Source: Rhodococcus sp. SMB37
GTDB lineage: Bacteria > Actinomycetota > Actinomycetes > Mycobacteriales > Mycobacteriaceae
DNA: 64,000 nt
Direction of reading: 5' to 3'
Assembly: GCF_004345605.1 (NCBI RefSeq)
Contig: NZ_SLVY01000008.1
Coordinates: 165,022-229,021 of the forward strand
The notes below the pieces were generated by a model. The model worked only from the letters and a program-made list of their open reading frames with translations, was not told where the DNA came from and did no database searches. Positions 52,131 through 60,614 of this stretch are shown in pieces; positions within the stretch are counted from its first letter, which is position 1; every line of letters begins with the position of its first letter. The position numbers were made by a program, and so were the translations under genes.

Positions 52131-52712
52131 TCACACCGTGCAGAGCGGCTTGATCTCCTGCATTCCCTCCGTGGTCGGCGAGGTCAGCATCAAGCACGAG
52201 TTGTATCCCTGTGCCTCCACGACCGCGCGGATCTCCTGCCACTCCGCCACGTCCACGACCGGGGACCGCGACAGCACGAACCCGGAGAGCCTGCTCGGAT
52301 CACCGACCAGCGACCACGAGTAGTCGTCGGCGAGGTGCGCGACGATGTAGTTGCTCGGCCCGTCGAGTGAATCCTGTGACGGCACATCGGAAAACGACAC
52401 GTGCAGTGCCGCAGTGTCGTTGACCCGCGCGTTGCCCACGATACCCCGGCGTTCACCGGTGACGGTGGTGCACGAATTCTCCACGCGGATGTTCTGCTCG
52501 TCGATCAGCGTGTAGTTCGCGGTGGTGTCGCGCACGCAATCCAGGTTGAACGGCGCCGGATTGGCCGCCAGCTGGTACCACTGGCCCAGGTAGCGGCTCA
52601 CATCGAGCTGCGCTACAGGGCTCAGGGGCTCCGCCTGCGCCGGAGCCGCCACCAGTGTGGAGCCTGCTGCGGCCAGTAGTGCCGCAGCGAGGCCGATGAT
52701 CGCTCTTCTCAC
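52131..52712 (-). CDS. Secreted bacterial lipocalin
   Basis: The 193-residue protein has a Sec signal peptide ending in APAQA (about residue 27). The lipocalin barrel starts with the family box DVSRYLGQWYQLAANP, and the NYTLIDEQNIRVENSC strand follows. Two or more cysteines can pair outside the cell. Bacterial lipocalins bind fatty acids or lysophospholipids. There is no lipobox, so it is secreted rather than anchored. GTG 52712 starts 29 bp after the fasciclin stop, so the two share a transcript from the SigK-type promoter. Confidence 0.88.
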   Translation of the reverse strand: MRRAIIGLAAALLAAAGSTLVAAPAQAEPLSPVAQLDVSRYLGQWYQLAANPAPFNLDCVRDTTANYTLIDEQNIRVENSCTTVTGERRGIVGNARVNDTAALHVSFSDVPSQDSLDGPSNYIVAHLADDYSWSLVGDPSRLSGFVLSRSPVVDVAEWQEIRAVVEAQGYNSCLMLTSPTTEGMQEIKPLCTV

Positions 52713-52741
52713 GGGATGTCCTCACAGTCGAAGTTGTAGGG

Positions 52742-53401
52742 CTACTGCGGCATCAGCACACCGTCGATCAGGTACACGATTGCGTTCTCGGTTTCGACTC
52801 CACCGCAGATCACGTTGGCACCGTTGACCATCCAGTCGTCGCCCGAACCGGCCACCTCGACCGTGCCACCCTGGACCGTGGTCTGTTCGCCGGCGATGTC
52901 CGCGGGCGCGATCTGTCCGGGAACCACGTGGTAGGTCAGGATGTCGGTGAGCATCGCCGAGTCCGTCTTCAGTGTCTCGAGGGTCGCGGGATCGACCATC
53001 GCGAACGCGTCGTCCACCGGCGCGAATACGGTGAACTCACCGCCGTTGAGCGTGTCGACGAGATTCACCTCCGGGTTCAGCTGCCCCGAAACCGCCGAGG
53101 TGAGTGTCGTGAGCATCGGGTTGTTCGAGGCCGCAGTCGTCACATTCTCTTCGGCCATGCCCTCGACCGAGCCCGGTCCGGTCGGCACCTGCTCCGCATA
53201 GGCGGCGCATCCCGGCCCGACGAGCCCGGCCGGTGTCGCGGCGCCGGAGGTGGTCGTCTCCATCGGCATGGTCGTTTCCGCCATGGTGGTCGTGTCCATC
53301 GGAGTGTCGGAGTTGTCGTCCGACGTGCAGGCGGAGATGCTCAGCATCGCTGCAGCGCCGATACCGACAAGTGCCAAGCTCTTTCGTGTCCGGTTTGCCA
53401 T
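52742..53401 (-). CDS. Fasciclin-domain lipoprotein (MPT83/MPT70-like)
   Basis: The 219-residue protein has a lipoprotein signal with lipobox ISAC at Cys25, a Thr/Met/Glu-rich linker ([18 protein letters not shown]), and one fasciclin (FAS1) domain from about residue 85 to the end: [25 protein letters not shown] and LTYHVVPGQ are typical. In M. tuberculosis the related MPT83 and MPT70 are the main SigK-controlled products. The promoter match at 53462-53488 and the sigK-rskA pair 4.5 kb away suggest the same control here. Confidence 0.9.
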   Translation of the reverse strand: MANRTRKSLALVGIGAAAMLSISACTSDDNSDTPMDTTTMAETTMPMETTTSGAATPAGLVGPGCAAYAEQVPTGPGSVEGMAEENVTTAASNNPMLTTLTSAVSGQLNPEVNLVDTLNGGEFTVFAPVDDAFAMVDPATLETLKTDSAMLTDILTYHVVPGQIAPADIAGEQTTVQGGTVEVAGSGDDWMVNGANVICGGVETENAIVYLIDGVLMPQ

Positions 53402-53461
53402 CGTCTTCTTCCCTTCGGGACGCGCGACCCGTGGGCCGCTCGATGAGGTGTGTCGATGGTC

Positions 53462-53488
53462 ATTCGCCACTGCTCGGCACACGGATGG
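53462..53488 (-). promoter_or_regulatory. SigK-type promoter for the fasciclin-lipocalin operon
   Basis: On the minus strand, CCATCC (53488-53483), 15 nt, GCGAAT (53467-53462) matches the reported M. tuberculosis SigK pattern CCATCC-N15-17-CCGAAT in 11 of 12 key bases. It would start RNA near 53455, about 54 nt before ATG 53401. Confidence 0.6.
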
Positions 53489-53522
53489 GTGGGATCGAAG
53501 AAAAATTCTGCGCCGATGTCAC

Positions 53523-53550
53523 CCATCCGGGATGACACTCGGCACCGAAG
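53523..53550 (+). promoter_or_regulatory. SigK-type promoter for the FAD-DUF1365-CFA-sigK operon
   Basis: CCATCC (53523-53528), 16 nt, CCGAAG (53545-53550) matches the SigK pattern in 11 of 12 key bases. RNA would start near 53557, so an ATG at 53558 could be used without a leader. If SigK is the last-but-one gene of this operon, this is a positive autoregulatory loop as in M. tuberculosis. Confidence 0.65.
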
Positions 53551-53593
53551 ACCGGGCATGGAGTTCCCCTTCGACCCGAGGACGCGTACCACC

Positions 53594-54907
53594 ATGACGC
53601 GCACACTGTCGCGATCCATCGCCGTGATCGGCAGCGGCGTCTCCGGCCTCACCGCCGCCCATGTGCTGTCGCAGCGCAACCGCGTGACCTTGTTCGAGGC
53701 CGACTCACGACTCGGCGGTCACGCACACACCCACCACCTCGTGCTCGAGAACGGGTCGCAGGTGTCGGTGGACACAGGGTTCATCGTGCACAACGACCGA
53801 ACCTATCCCACACTGCTACGCCTGTTCGACGAACTCGGTGTCGCTACTCAGGAATCCGACATGTCGATGTCGATCCGGTCCGACGCCACCGGCATCGAAT
53901 ATGCGGGTGCCAAGGGTCTTCCGGGGCTCTTTCCCACCTGGCGGTCGTTCACGAAGCCGCGCTACCTCCGGATGCTGGGTGAGGTCCTGCGTTTCCACCG
54001 CGCCGCGCTGGCCCTACTCGAATCGGGCGACGACGGGAAGGACGAGCCGCTGGAGGCTTTTCTGGCGCGGAATCGCTTCTCCCCGTTCTTCATCGATCAT
54101 TTCATGACCCCTCTCGTCGCCGCGGTGTGGTCGTGCGACCCGGCGCTGGCCACCCGCTATCCCGCTCGCTACCTCTTCCGGTTTCTCGACCACCACGGCA
54201 TGCTCACCGTCTTCGGCTCCCCTACGTGGCGGACAGTGACCGGTGGATCCGGCACCTACGTCGATGCTCTCGCGAGCAGGCTCGGCGAGGTCCTCGTGGA
54301 TACACCGGTACGCAGTGTGGAACGGACCGACGACGGTGTGTGCGTGGTCGTCGGCGACGGAGATGTGCGCTGGTTCGACGCCGCGGTCATCGCCGTGCAC
54401 CCCGCGCAGGCCCTCGCGATGCTCGCCCGGCCGACGCAGGCGGAGCGTCGAATACTCGGAGCGATGCCGTATTCGACGAACCATGTGCAACTGCATACGG
54501 ATACCTCGCTGCTGCCGCGGGCCGAACGTGCGCGAGCCTCGTGGAACTACCTGACCCCGGCGGGTGGCGGCTCCGACGAGGTGATCGTGACCTACGATAT
54601 GACCCGGCTGATGCGCTTGACCGATGTGACGGATCGGCGATTCCTCGTGACGCTCGGCGGCGCACATCTCGTCGATCCGAGCACGGTTCTCGCCGAGATG
54701 ACATACGAACATCCGCTCTACACCCCGGAATCGGTCGCAGCACAGGAATGTCTGCCCGAGATCAGCGACAGCAGAATCTCATTCGCCGGGGCGTACCACG
54801 GATGGGGATTCCACGAAGACGGAGCGCGGTCTGGTGTGGAGGCCGCTCGGCGGCTCGGCGTCGAGTGGGGTGTGCCTTCTTGCATCGGGGCGGAGGTGTC
54901 CCCGTGA
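53594..54907 (+). CDS. FAD-dependent oxidoreductase (Rv0449c/UfaD-like)
   Basis: The 437-residue flavoprotein has an N-terminal GSGVSGLTAAHVL dinucleotide motif, EADSRLGGHAHTH after the second strand, and an amine-oxidase-like C-terminal FAD region (FAGAYHGWGFHEDGARSG). The order FAD gene - DUF1365 - CFA methyltransferase - DUF1295 - sigK is as in M. tuberculosis (Rv0449c on). Similar proteins (UfaD of Rhodobacter sphaeroides, as I recall) desaturate methylated fatty acids. ATG 53594 is taken as start; ATG 53558, 7 nt after the promoter, would add 12 residues as a leaderless start. It overlaps the next gene by 4 bases. Confidence 0.87.
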   Translation: MTRTLSRSIAVIGSGVSGLTAAHVLSQRNRVTLFEADSRLGGHAHTHHLVLENGSQVSVDTGFIVHNDRTYPTLLRLFDELGVATQESDMSMSIRSDATGIEYAGAKGLPGLFPTWRSFTKPRYLRMLGEVLRFHRAALALLESGDDGKDEPLEAFLARNRFSPFFIDHFMTPLVAAVWSCDPALATRYPARYLFRFLDHHGMLTVFGSPTWRTVTGGSGTYVDALASRLGEVLVDTPVRSVERTDDGVCVVVGDGDVRWFDAAVIAVHPAQALAMLARPTQAERRILGAMPYSTNHVQLHTDTSLLPRAERARASWNYLTPAGGGSDEVIVTYDMTRLMRLTDVTDRRFLVTLGGAHLVDPSTVLAEMTYEHPLYTPESVAAQECLPEISDSRISFAGAYHGWGFHEDGARSGVEAARRLGVEWGVPSCIGAEVSP

Positions 54908-55653
54908 CCACGGCGTGGATCTACCGCACCAGAATCGGACACGTTCGGCGCGCACCGATCCGGCACGCATTCGAATACCGAAGCTACAGCTGGTACATCG
55001 ACCTCGACGACCTTCCGGTGCTGCCGTGGTGGTTGCGTCCGTTCGCCGGTTTCGACCCGACCGATCATTTCGACGACACACGCTCGGATGCAACGCTCCG
55101 CGGGCGGATCGACGCGTATCTCGCGGGCGAGGGTATCGACCTGCGCGGTGGGCGTATCACCGCGCTGCTGAACGCGCGGGTACTCGGTCACGTCTTCGAT
55201 CCGCTGACGCTGTTCTGGTGTCACGACCCCGACGGAGCACTCGTGTGCGTCGTCGCCGAGGTGCACAACACCTACGGGGGGCGGCACTGTTATCTGCTGA
55301 GGCCGGATGCCTCGGGGTACGCGGAGGCCGACAAGGTCTTCTACGTCTCCCCGTTCAATGAGGTTGCCGGCCGGTACACCCTGCGGGTCGCGGAGCCAGG
55401 CCCCTTTCTCGATGTCGAGGTCGCCCTGCATCGCGAAGGACAACCGCCGTTCACCGCCACGATGCGCGGGTCCGGCCGGCCCGCCACCATCGGCGCCGTC
55501 GTGCGTGCCCAGATCGCGCATCCGCTCGCGTCCCACATGATTTCGGCTCGCATCCGGAGGCACGGCGTCGAACTGTGGTTGCGCAGGCTGCCACTCGTCC
55601 CGCGCCCGGATCCGGCCCCTTCCCCCGGCCTTACTCAGGAGATTTCCCGATGA
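54904..55653 (+). CDS. DUF1365 family protein
   Basis: This 249-residue protein starts with WIYRTRIGHVRRAPIRHAFEYR, the conserved DUF1365 N-terminus. GHVFDPLTLFWCHD and VAEVHNTYGGRHCYLL follow, then KVFYVSPFNEVAGRY. The function of the family is unknown; the gene is nearly always between an FAD oxidoreductase and a CFA-type methyltransferase, which points to lipid modification. GTG 54904 overlaps the upstream stop, and its own stop overlaps the next start. Confidence 0.88.
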   Translation: MTTAWIYRTRIGHVRRAPIRHAFEYRSYSWYIDLDDLPVLPWWLRPFAGFDPTDHFDDTRSDATLRGRIDAYLAGEGIDLRGGRITALLNARVLGHVFDPLTLFWCHDPDGALVCVVAEVHNTYGGRHCYLLRPDASGYAEADKVFYVSPFNEVAGRYTLRVAEPGPFLDVEVALHREGQPPFTATMRGSGRPATIGAVVRAQIAHPLASHMISARIRRHGVELWLRRLPLVPRPDPAPSPGLTQEISR

Positions 55654-56933
55654 GCACACCCGAACTCGAGTTGCCCACCCAACGCGTGAGCGTCGACCCG
55701 CACAGATGGCCCGACGTGGCACAGGTCCCCGCAGGACCGCGGGCCCGCATCGCCGCGGTGGTCGCCGACCGGCTGTTCCGACGCGCCGCCGCACGCCTCG
55801 ACCTGCGGGTGGAGTACCCGGACGGGACCGTACTCGGCGTCGGCCCACCCGACCGGATCCTGCCCCGCATGATCATTCGCCGGCCCACCGACTTCGCCCG
55901 GAGGCTGGGCGCCGGCGGGCTCATCGGTTTCGGTGAGTCCTACATGGCGGGTGATTGGACCGCATCGGACCCGGTCGCGGTGCTCACCCCGTTCGCCGCC
56001 GAGATGGGGTCGCTGATCCCTCGGCCACTGCAGCGCCTGCGTCGGGCTTTCGTTCCGAACCATCCTGTGTCCGAATGGAACACAGAGGACAACACCCCTT
56101 CGAACGTCTCCCGTCACTACGACCTGTCGAACGCACTGTTCGAAACATTCCTGGACGAGACCATGACCTACTCGAGCGCCCTGTTCGACGAGTTCCCCGC
56201 CCATGGAGACACTCTCGCGGAAGCCCAGCGCCGCAAGATCGATCGCCTGCTCGACACCGCACAGGTCGGCCCAGGGACTCAGCTCCTCGAAATAGGTACC
56301 GGATGGGGCGAATTGAGTGTGCGTGCCGCGCAACGCGGCGCCACCGTGCGTTCGGTGACCCTCTCGGTGGAACAGCAGACGCTGGCCCGACGGCGAGTGG
56401 CGGAGGCCGGTCTGTCGGACCGCGTACGGATAGATCTCCTCGACTACCGCGCAGTGGACGGAGAATACGACGCGATCGTGTCGGTGGAGATGATCGAGGC
56501 GGTCGGATACGACTACTGGCCCACCTACTTCCGTAGCCTCGACCGGCTGCTACGACCCGGTGGTCTCGTCGCGCTGCAGGCCATCACGATGCCGCACGAC
56601 CGGATGACGGAAACCCGCGACACCTACACCTGGATCCACAAGTACGTGTTCCCCGGCGGGATGCTGCCGTCGACCGAATCGATCGACGTAACCACCCGCG
56701 CGCTGACGTCGCTGCGCACCGTCGACCGCCTGCAGTTCGGCGAGCACTACGCGGAAACCCTGCGGCTGTGGCGCGAACGTTTCGTCGCGCACGCAGACCA
56801 GGTCGCCGACATCGGCTTCGACGCCACGTTCCGGCGCATGTGGGAGTTCTACCTGGCCTATTCGGAGGCAGGGTTCCGGTCGGGATACCTCGACGTCCAG
56901 CAGATCGTGTTCCGGAAGGAGAACGAGCGATGA
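55650..56933 (+). CDS. Cyclopropane-fatty-acid-synthase-like methyltransferase (UfaA1-like)
   Basis: The 427-residue protein has a family-specific N-terminal domain (1-135) and an AdoMet-dependent methyltransferase domain. Motif I is LLEIGTGWGELSVRAA near residue 208, NVSRHYDLSNALFETFLD comes just before it, and SVEMIEAVGYDYWPTYF near 280 is a typical CFA segment. It should transfer a methyl or methylene group to an unsaturated fatty acyl chain in the membrane. ATG 55650 overlaps the DUF1365 stop; its stop overlaps DUF1295. Corresponds by position to M. tuberculosis ufaA1. Confidence 0.9.
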   Translation: MSTPELELPTQRVSVDPHRWPDVAQVPAGPRARIAAVVADRLFRRAAARLDLRVEYPDGTVLGVGPPDRILPRMIIRRPTDFARRLGAGGLIGFGESYMAGDWTASDPVAVLTPFAAEMGSLIPRPLQRLRRAFVPNHPVSEWNTEDNTPSNVSRHYDLSNALFETFLDETMTYSSALFDEFPAHGDTLAEAQRRKIDRLLDTAQVGPGTQLLEIGTGWGELSVRAAQRGATVRSVTLSVEQQTLARRRVAEAGLSDRVRIDLLDYRAVDGEYDAIVSVEMIEAVGYDYWPTYFRSLDRLLRPGGLVALQAITMPHDRMTETRDTYTWIHKYVFPGGMLPSTESIDVTTRALTSLRTVDRLQFGEHYAETLRLWRERFVAHADQVADIGFDATFRRMWEFYLAYSEAGFRSGYLDVQQIVFRKENER

Positions 56934-57739
56934 GCACCTGGTCGGAGTTCTTCCTCATCACCGCGACCGCCCTGGTCCTGCTCGCGGTGATCCAGGCAAT
57001 CACCTTCGCCGTCGGGCACCGGATCGGGCGCTACAACGTCGTGGACGTCTCTTGGGGTCTCGGCTTCGTGGCGGTGGCCGCGGCAGCAGCGCTGCTCGGC
57101 AGCGGTGACGCCTCGCGCAGGCTGCTCCTGCTCGTGCTGGTCACGGTGTGGGGCCTGCGGCTGACGTGGCACATGTACCGCAAGTCGCTCGGCAAGGGCG
57201 AGGATCCTCGCTACACGGAGATGCTCGAGCGTGCCGGTGGCAACGCTGTCGGCACCGTCGTCCGGAAGATCTTCGTCACCCAGGGCGCGGCGCAATGGTT
57301 CGTGTCGTTGCCGATCCAGGTTTCGGCGGTGCTCGGGCCCACCGGTGGCGTCGGCACGGTGGTGCTCTGGGTCGGTGTCGCCGCGTGGGTCGTCGGCCTC
57401 ACGTTCGAGGCGATCGGCGACCTGCAGCTGCGGCGGTTCAAATCGGATCCGGCGAATCGTGGCCGGGTCATGGACCGCGGGTTGTGGGCGTGGACGCGAC
57501 ATCCCAACTATTTCGGCGACGCCACCGTGTGGTGGGGAGTGTGGCTGATCGCGGCGAGTGTGTGGCCAGGAGTGGTCACGGTGGCTTCCCCCGCGATCAT
57601 GACGTACTTCCTGGTCTACGCGACAGGTGCGCGGCTGCTCGAGCAGTCGATGTCGGAGCGACCCGGGTATCCCGAGTACCAGCAGCGCACGTCGTACTTC
57701 GTTCCGCGGCCACCACGGTCGCGCGACCCCGGGAGATGA
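56930..57739 (+). CDS. DUF1295 membrane protein (steroid-5-alpha-reductase-like fold)
   Basis: This 269-residue integral membrane protein has six or seven hydrophobic segments. The conserved C-terminal part runs GLWAWTRHPNYFGDATVWWGVW through LLEQSMSERPGYPEYQQRT, which marks the DUF1295/isoprenylcysteine methyltransferase-like group, where NADPH or AdoMet may bind. It is the fourth gene of the tightly overlapped lipid operon. Reduction or methylation of a lipid is likely. The next gene starts 113 bp later. Confidence 0.87.
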   Translation: MSTWSEFFLITATALVLLAVIQAITFAVGHRIGRYNVVDVSWGLGFVAVAAAAALLGSGDASRRLLLLVLVTVWGLRLTWHMYRKSLGKGEDPRYTEMLERAGGNAVGTVVRKIFVTQGAAQWFVSLPIQVSAVLGPTGGVGTVVLWVGVAAWVVGLTFEAIGDLQLRRFKSDPANRGRVMDRGLWAWTRHPNYFGDATVWWGVWLIAASVWPGVVTVASPAIMTYFLVYATGARLLEQSMSERPGYPEYQQRTSYFVPRPPRSRDPGR

Positions 57740-57852
57740 TGGCCGTGCTCGATCCGCCGCCAGGACTCGAGGCCGGCCTGCAGACCGGCAGGCGCAGGTT
57801 GAGCGGCGCGAATCGTCCGGCTAGTGTTTCGTCCGATGAGCGGACACGGACC

Positions 57853-58428
57853 ATGACCGGTGTCGGCGGCGGAACCGACACGCTCGAGGCGTTGCTCGTT
57901 CGGGTCGCCGCCGAGGATTCGGCTGCCTTCGCAGAGTTCTACGACCTGACGCGATCGAGGGCGTACGGCATGGTGTTGCGGGTACTCCGCGACCCCGGCT
58001 ACAGCGAGGAAACGCTGCAGGAGGTCTACCTGCAGGTATGGCGCACGGCGCCGGGGTTCGATCGCACGCAGGGGTCTGCACTCGCGTGGCTGATCACGCT
58101 GGCGCATCGCCGGGCCGTCGACCGGGTGCGCGCCGAGCAGTCCGGCGCCGAACGAGAGTCCCGCTACGGCGCCCTGACCACGCCCACCGAGTTCGACAGT
58201 GTCAGCGACGAAGCGCTCCGCCGCGACGACACACGACAGGTGATCGAGTGTCTGGGCACGCTGACCGAACTACAGCGCCAGTCCGTCGAACTCGCCTATT
58301 ACGGCGGCCTCACCTATCGGGAAGTGTCGGAACGACTGTCCGCGACGCTGCCGACCATCAAATCCAGGATCAGGGACGGCCTGCTCCGCCTGAAGAACTG
58401 TCTGGGGGTGAACAGCGATGACGAGTAG
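57853..58428 (+). CDS. sigK: ECF sigma factor, SigK-like
   Basis: The 191-residue sigma factor has region 2 (about 12-85: FAEFYDLTRSRAYGMVLRVL and GYSEETLQEVYLQVWRTAP) and region 4 (about 125-185: TLTELQRQSVELAYYGGLTYREVSERL with its recognition helix LPTIKSRIRDGL). ATG 57853 is chosen. Neighbours on both sides (lipid operon, RskA, fasciclin lipoprotein) match the M. tuberculosis sigK locus, so it should recognise the CCATCC-type promoters at 53.5 kb. It is held inactive by the anti-sigma factor encoded next. Confidence 0.9.
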   Translation: MTGVGGGTDTLEALLVRVAAEDSAAFAEFYDLTRSRAYGMVLRVLRDPGYSEETLQEVYLQVWRTAPGFDRTQGSALAWLITLAHRRAVDRVRAEQSGAERESRYGALTTPTEFDSVSDEALRRDDTRQVIECLGTLTELQRQSVELAYYGGLTYREVSERLSATLPTIKSRIRDGLLRLKNCLGVNSDDE

Positions 58429-59161
58429 CACACGGTCCGGCTTCGGCGACGAAGACAACCTGCTCGATCTCGCCGCTGTGTACGCCTTGGATGCGGTGTC
58501 CGACGACGAAGGTCGTGCGATCGAAGCCCGCCTGGCGGAGACCGACTCCGACGTCGCTGCGGCATTCCTGCGAGAGGTCCGCGAGATCCGCGAATCCATG
58601 GCGACGGTGTCGGACGCGACTGCCGTCGACCCACCCGCGCGCGTGCGGCAACGTCTCCTCGACGCAATCGCGACACCCGACCTGCATGCGGCCGACGCCC
58701 CGATCTCCCTGGCGGCACGCCGGAACCGGCGACGCAACTTCTTGCTCGCCGCCGCGGCCGCCGTAGTGATCGCGATCGGCGGCATCGGTGTCGCAGCGCA
58801 GTTCCGAGAACAATCGCCTCCCACCTCCGCCCAGGTCCTCGCAGCCGACGACGTGCGTACCACCTCCGGTTCCATCGAGGGTGGCGGCACGGCTACGGTC
58901 GTGTATTCGAAGGACGTCGATGCCGGCGTGCTGGTGATGAACAACGTTGCTCCGCCGACCGACGGCACGGTCTACCAGATGTGGCTGATCGGGCCGGACG
59001 GCGCGACCGCCGCGGGCACCATGGCGCCGGACGATGTCGCACCGTCGACCACTGCTGTTCTCGAAGGTATTTCGGATGCTACGGCGCTGGGCTTCAGCGT
59101 CGAGCCGACGGGCGGGTCGCCCCAGCCGACGGACATCTTCGCGCAATTGCCGCTCGGTTGA
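58418..59161 (+). CDS. rskA: Anti-sigma-K factor, RskA-like
   Basis: This 247-residue membrane protein has a cytoplasmic N-terminal sigma-binding part (1-100: NLLDLAAVYALDAVSDDEGR), one membrane helix (about 108-128), and an extracytoplasmic RskA domain from about 140 (GVLVMNNVAPPTDGTVYQMWLI). The start overlaps the sigK stop by 11 bases, as expected for a coupled sigma/anti-sigma pair. Regulated proteolysis of such proteins releases the sigma factor under stress. The inducing signal is not visible. Confidence 0.92.
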   Translation: MTSSTRSGFGDEDNLLDLAAVYALDAVSDDEGRAIEARLAETDSDVAAAFLREVREIRESMATVSDATAVDPPARVRQRLLDAIATPDLHAADAPISLAARRNRRRNFLLAAAAAVVIAIGGIGVAAQFREQSPPTSAQVLAADDVRTTSGSIEGGGTATVVYSKDVDAGVLVMNNVAPPTDGTVYQMWLIGPDGATAAGTMAPDDVAPSTTAVLEGISDATALGFSVEPTGGSPQPTDIFAQLPLG

Positions 59162-59179
59162 TCTGTCCGGGATCGAAGC

Positions 59180-60586
59180 TCACACGGGCGACAGACCAAC
59201 GCTTTGCTGTCCGGACACACGGATCAGTTTTTCGTTGACGAACTCGCCCACGCCCCACTGCGCCAGCTCACGGCCGTAGCCAGAACGACCGACACCGCCG
59301 AAAGGCAGCCCGGCTGCGGTGACGGCGTGCTCGTTGACGAACGTCATGCCATCCTTGAGCCGCGCAGCCACCTCGTGAGCCTTGTCGACGTCCGAAGACC
59401 ATACAGAGCTGGACAGTCCGTACTCGGATTCCTCGTTGGCTATGCGCACGGCCTCGTCCACCCCGTCCGCCTTGTACACGATCGCGACCGGGCCGAAGAT
59501 CTCGTTGCACCCCACATCTGCGGACGGGTCCACATCGGTGAGCAGGGCCGGCTCCATGTACGCGCCGTCGCGGTCGATCTTCTTCCCGCCCACCCGGATC
59601 GTGGCGGTCCCCTCGCGTGCTGCGGTGGCGAGGCGGTCGACGATCTCGTCACGGGCACCGATCGAGCTGAGCGGGCCTACGTCGACATCCGGATCGTCAT
59701 AGGCACCCACCGTGAGCGCGCCGATTGCTTTTTCCAGGTAGGCCACCGTGCGATCGTAGAATTCCGGCTGCACGATGAGCCGCTTCGGCGCATTGCACGC
59801 CTGGCCGGTTGCAAACATCCGGATGTCCACGTATCGGTCCAGTACCCACTCCAGGTTGTCGGCGTCCAACACGAGGAAGGGGTCGTTCCCGCCCAGCTCG
59901 AGCAGCGACTTCTTGTAGTGCTCCCCGGCGGTCTTCGCCACGGCCGAACCGGCGCCTTCGGATCCGGTGAGGGAAACACCCTGAATCCGCTTGTCTGCGA
60001 TGAAGGGGCCCATCTGGGAGCCGGAAGCATAGATGTTCTGGAACACACCACGCGGCAGCCCGGCATCTATCAGGAGGTCCTCGCACGCCTGGGAGGACAG
60101 CGGACAGATCCCCGCGTGCTTGAGCACCAGCGCATTTCCGAGCAGCAGGTTGGGCGCCGCCCACCGCGCGACCTGGTAGTACGGGAAGTTCCACGGCATG
60201 ATACCCAGGAGCACACCGAGCGGCCGCTTGACCACGTACGAACGGTCCGCGCCCTGCGCCGGGAGTTCTTCAGGCGCGAGCAGTTGGTGGGCGTTGTCTG
60301 CGTACCAGCGGTAGATGCCCACCACGATGTCCAATTCGGCCGCGCCCCACGGTCGGAGCTTGCCCATCTCCCGGCCGATGTTCTCGATCAGCTGGTCTTT
60401 GTGCTGTTCATAGAGATCGGCGACGGCGCGGAGAACACCCGCGCGCTGGTCGATGGAGGTCTCCTGCCAGCTGCGCTGCGCTTCGGTGGCGCGATCGAGG
60501 ATCGCATCTCGATCTGAGTCTTCGATTCGTTCGAACTGCTCTTCGTCCGTACCGGTGTTCGGATTCTGGAGTGCAAATGTAACCAT
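59180..60586 (-). CDS. gabD1: NADP-dependent succinic semialdehyde dehydrogenase (GabD1-like)
   Basis: This 468-residue ALDH is of the short GabD1 type. MPWNFPYYQ binds the cofactor, catalytic Glu is in LELGGNDPF and Cys in ATGQACNAPKR, and the C-terminus has FGGVGRSGYGREL. It should oxidise succinic semialdehyde to succinate. ATG 60586 is used. It is convergent with rskA, 18 bp apart, and lies 28 bp downstream of the PrmC-like gene on the same strand. The GabD2-type enzyme at 32068 may have overlapping activity. Confidence 0.88.
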   Translation of the reverse strand: MVTFALQNPNTGTDEEQFERIEDSDRDAILDRATEAQRSWQETSIDQRAGVLRAVADLYEQHKDQLIENIGREMGKLRPWGAAELDIVVGIYRWYADNAHQLLAPEELPAQGADRSYVVKRPLGVLLGIMPWNFPYYQVARWAAPNLLLGNALVLKHAGICPLSSQACEDLLIDAGLPRGVFQNIYASGSQMGPFIADKRIQGVSLTGSEGAGSAVAKTAGEHYKKSLLELGGNDPFLVLDADNLEWVLDRYVDIRMFATGQACNAPKRLIVQPEFYDRTVAYLEKAIGALTVGAYDDPDVDVGPLSSIGARDEIVDRLATAAREGTATIRVGGKKIDRDGAYMEPALLTDVDPSADVGCNEIFGPVAIVYKADGVDEAVRIANEESEYGLSSSVWSSDVDKAHEVAARLKDGMTFVNEHAVTAAGLPFGGVGRSGYGRELAQWGVGEFVNEKLIRVSGQQSVGLSPV

Positions 60587-60614
60587 GCTTCCGGTCTACC
60601 CACCTCCGATCTCC

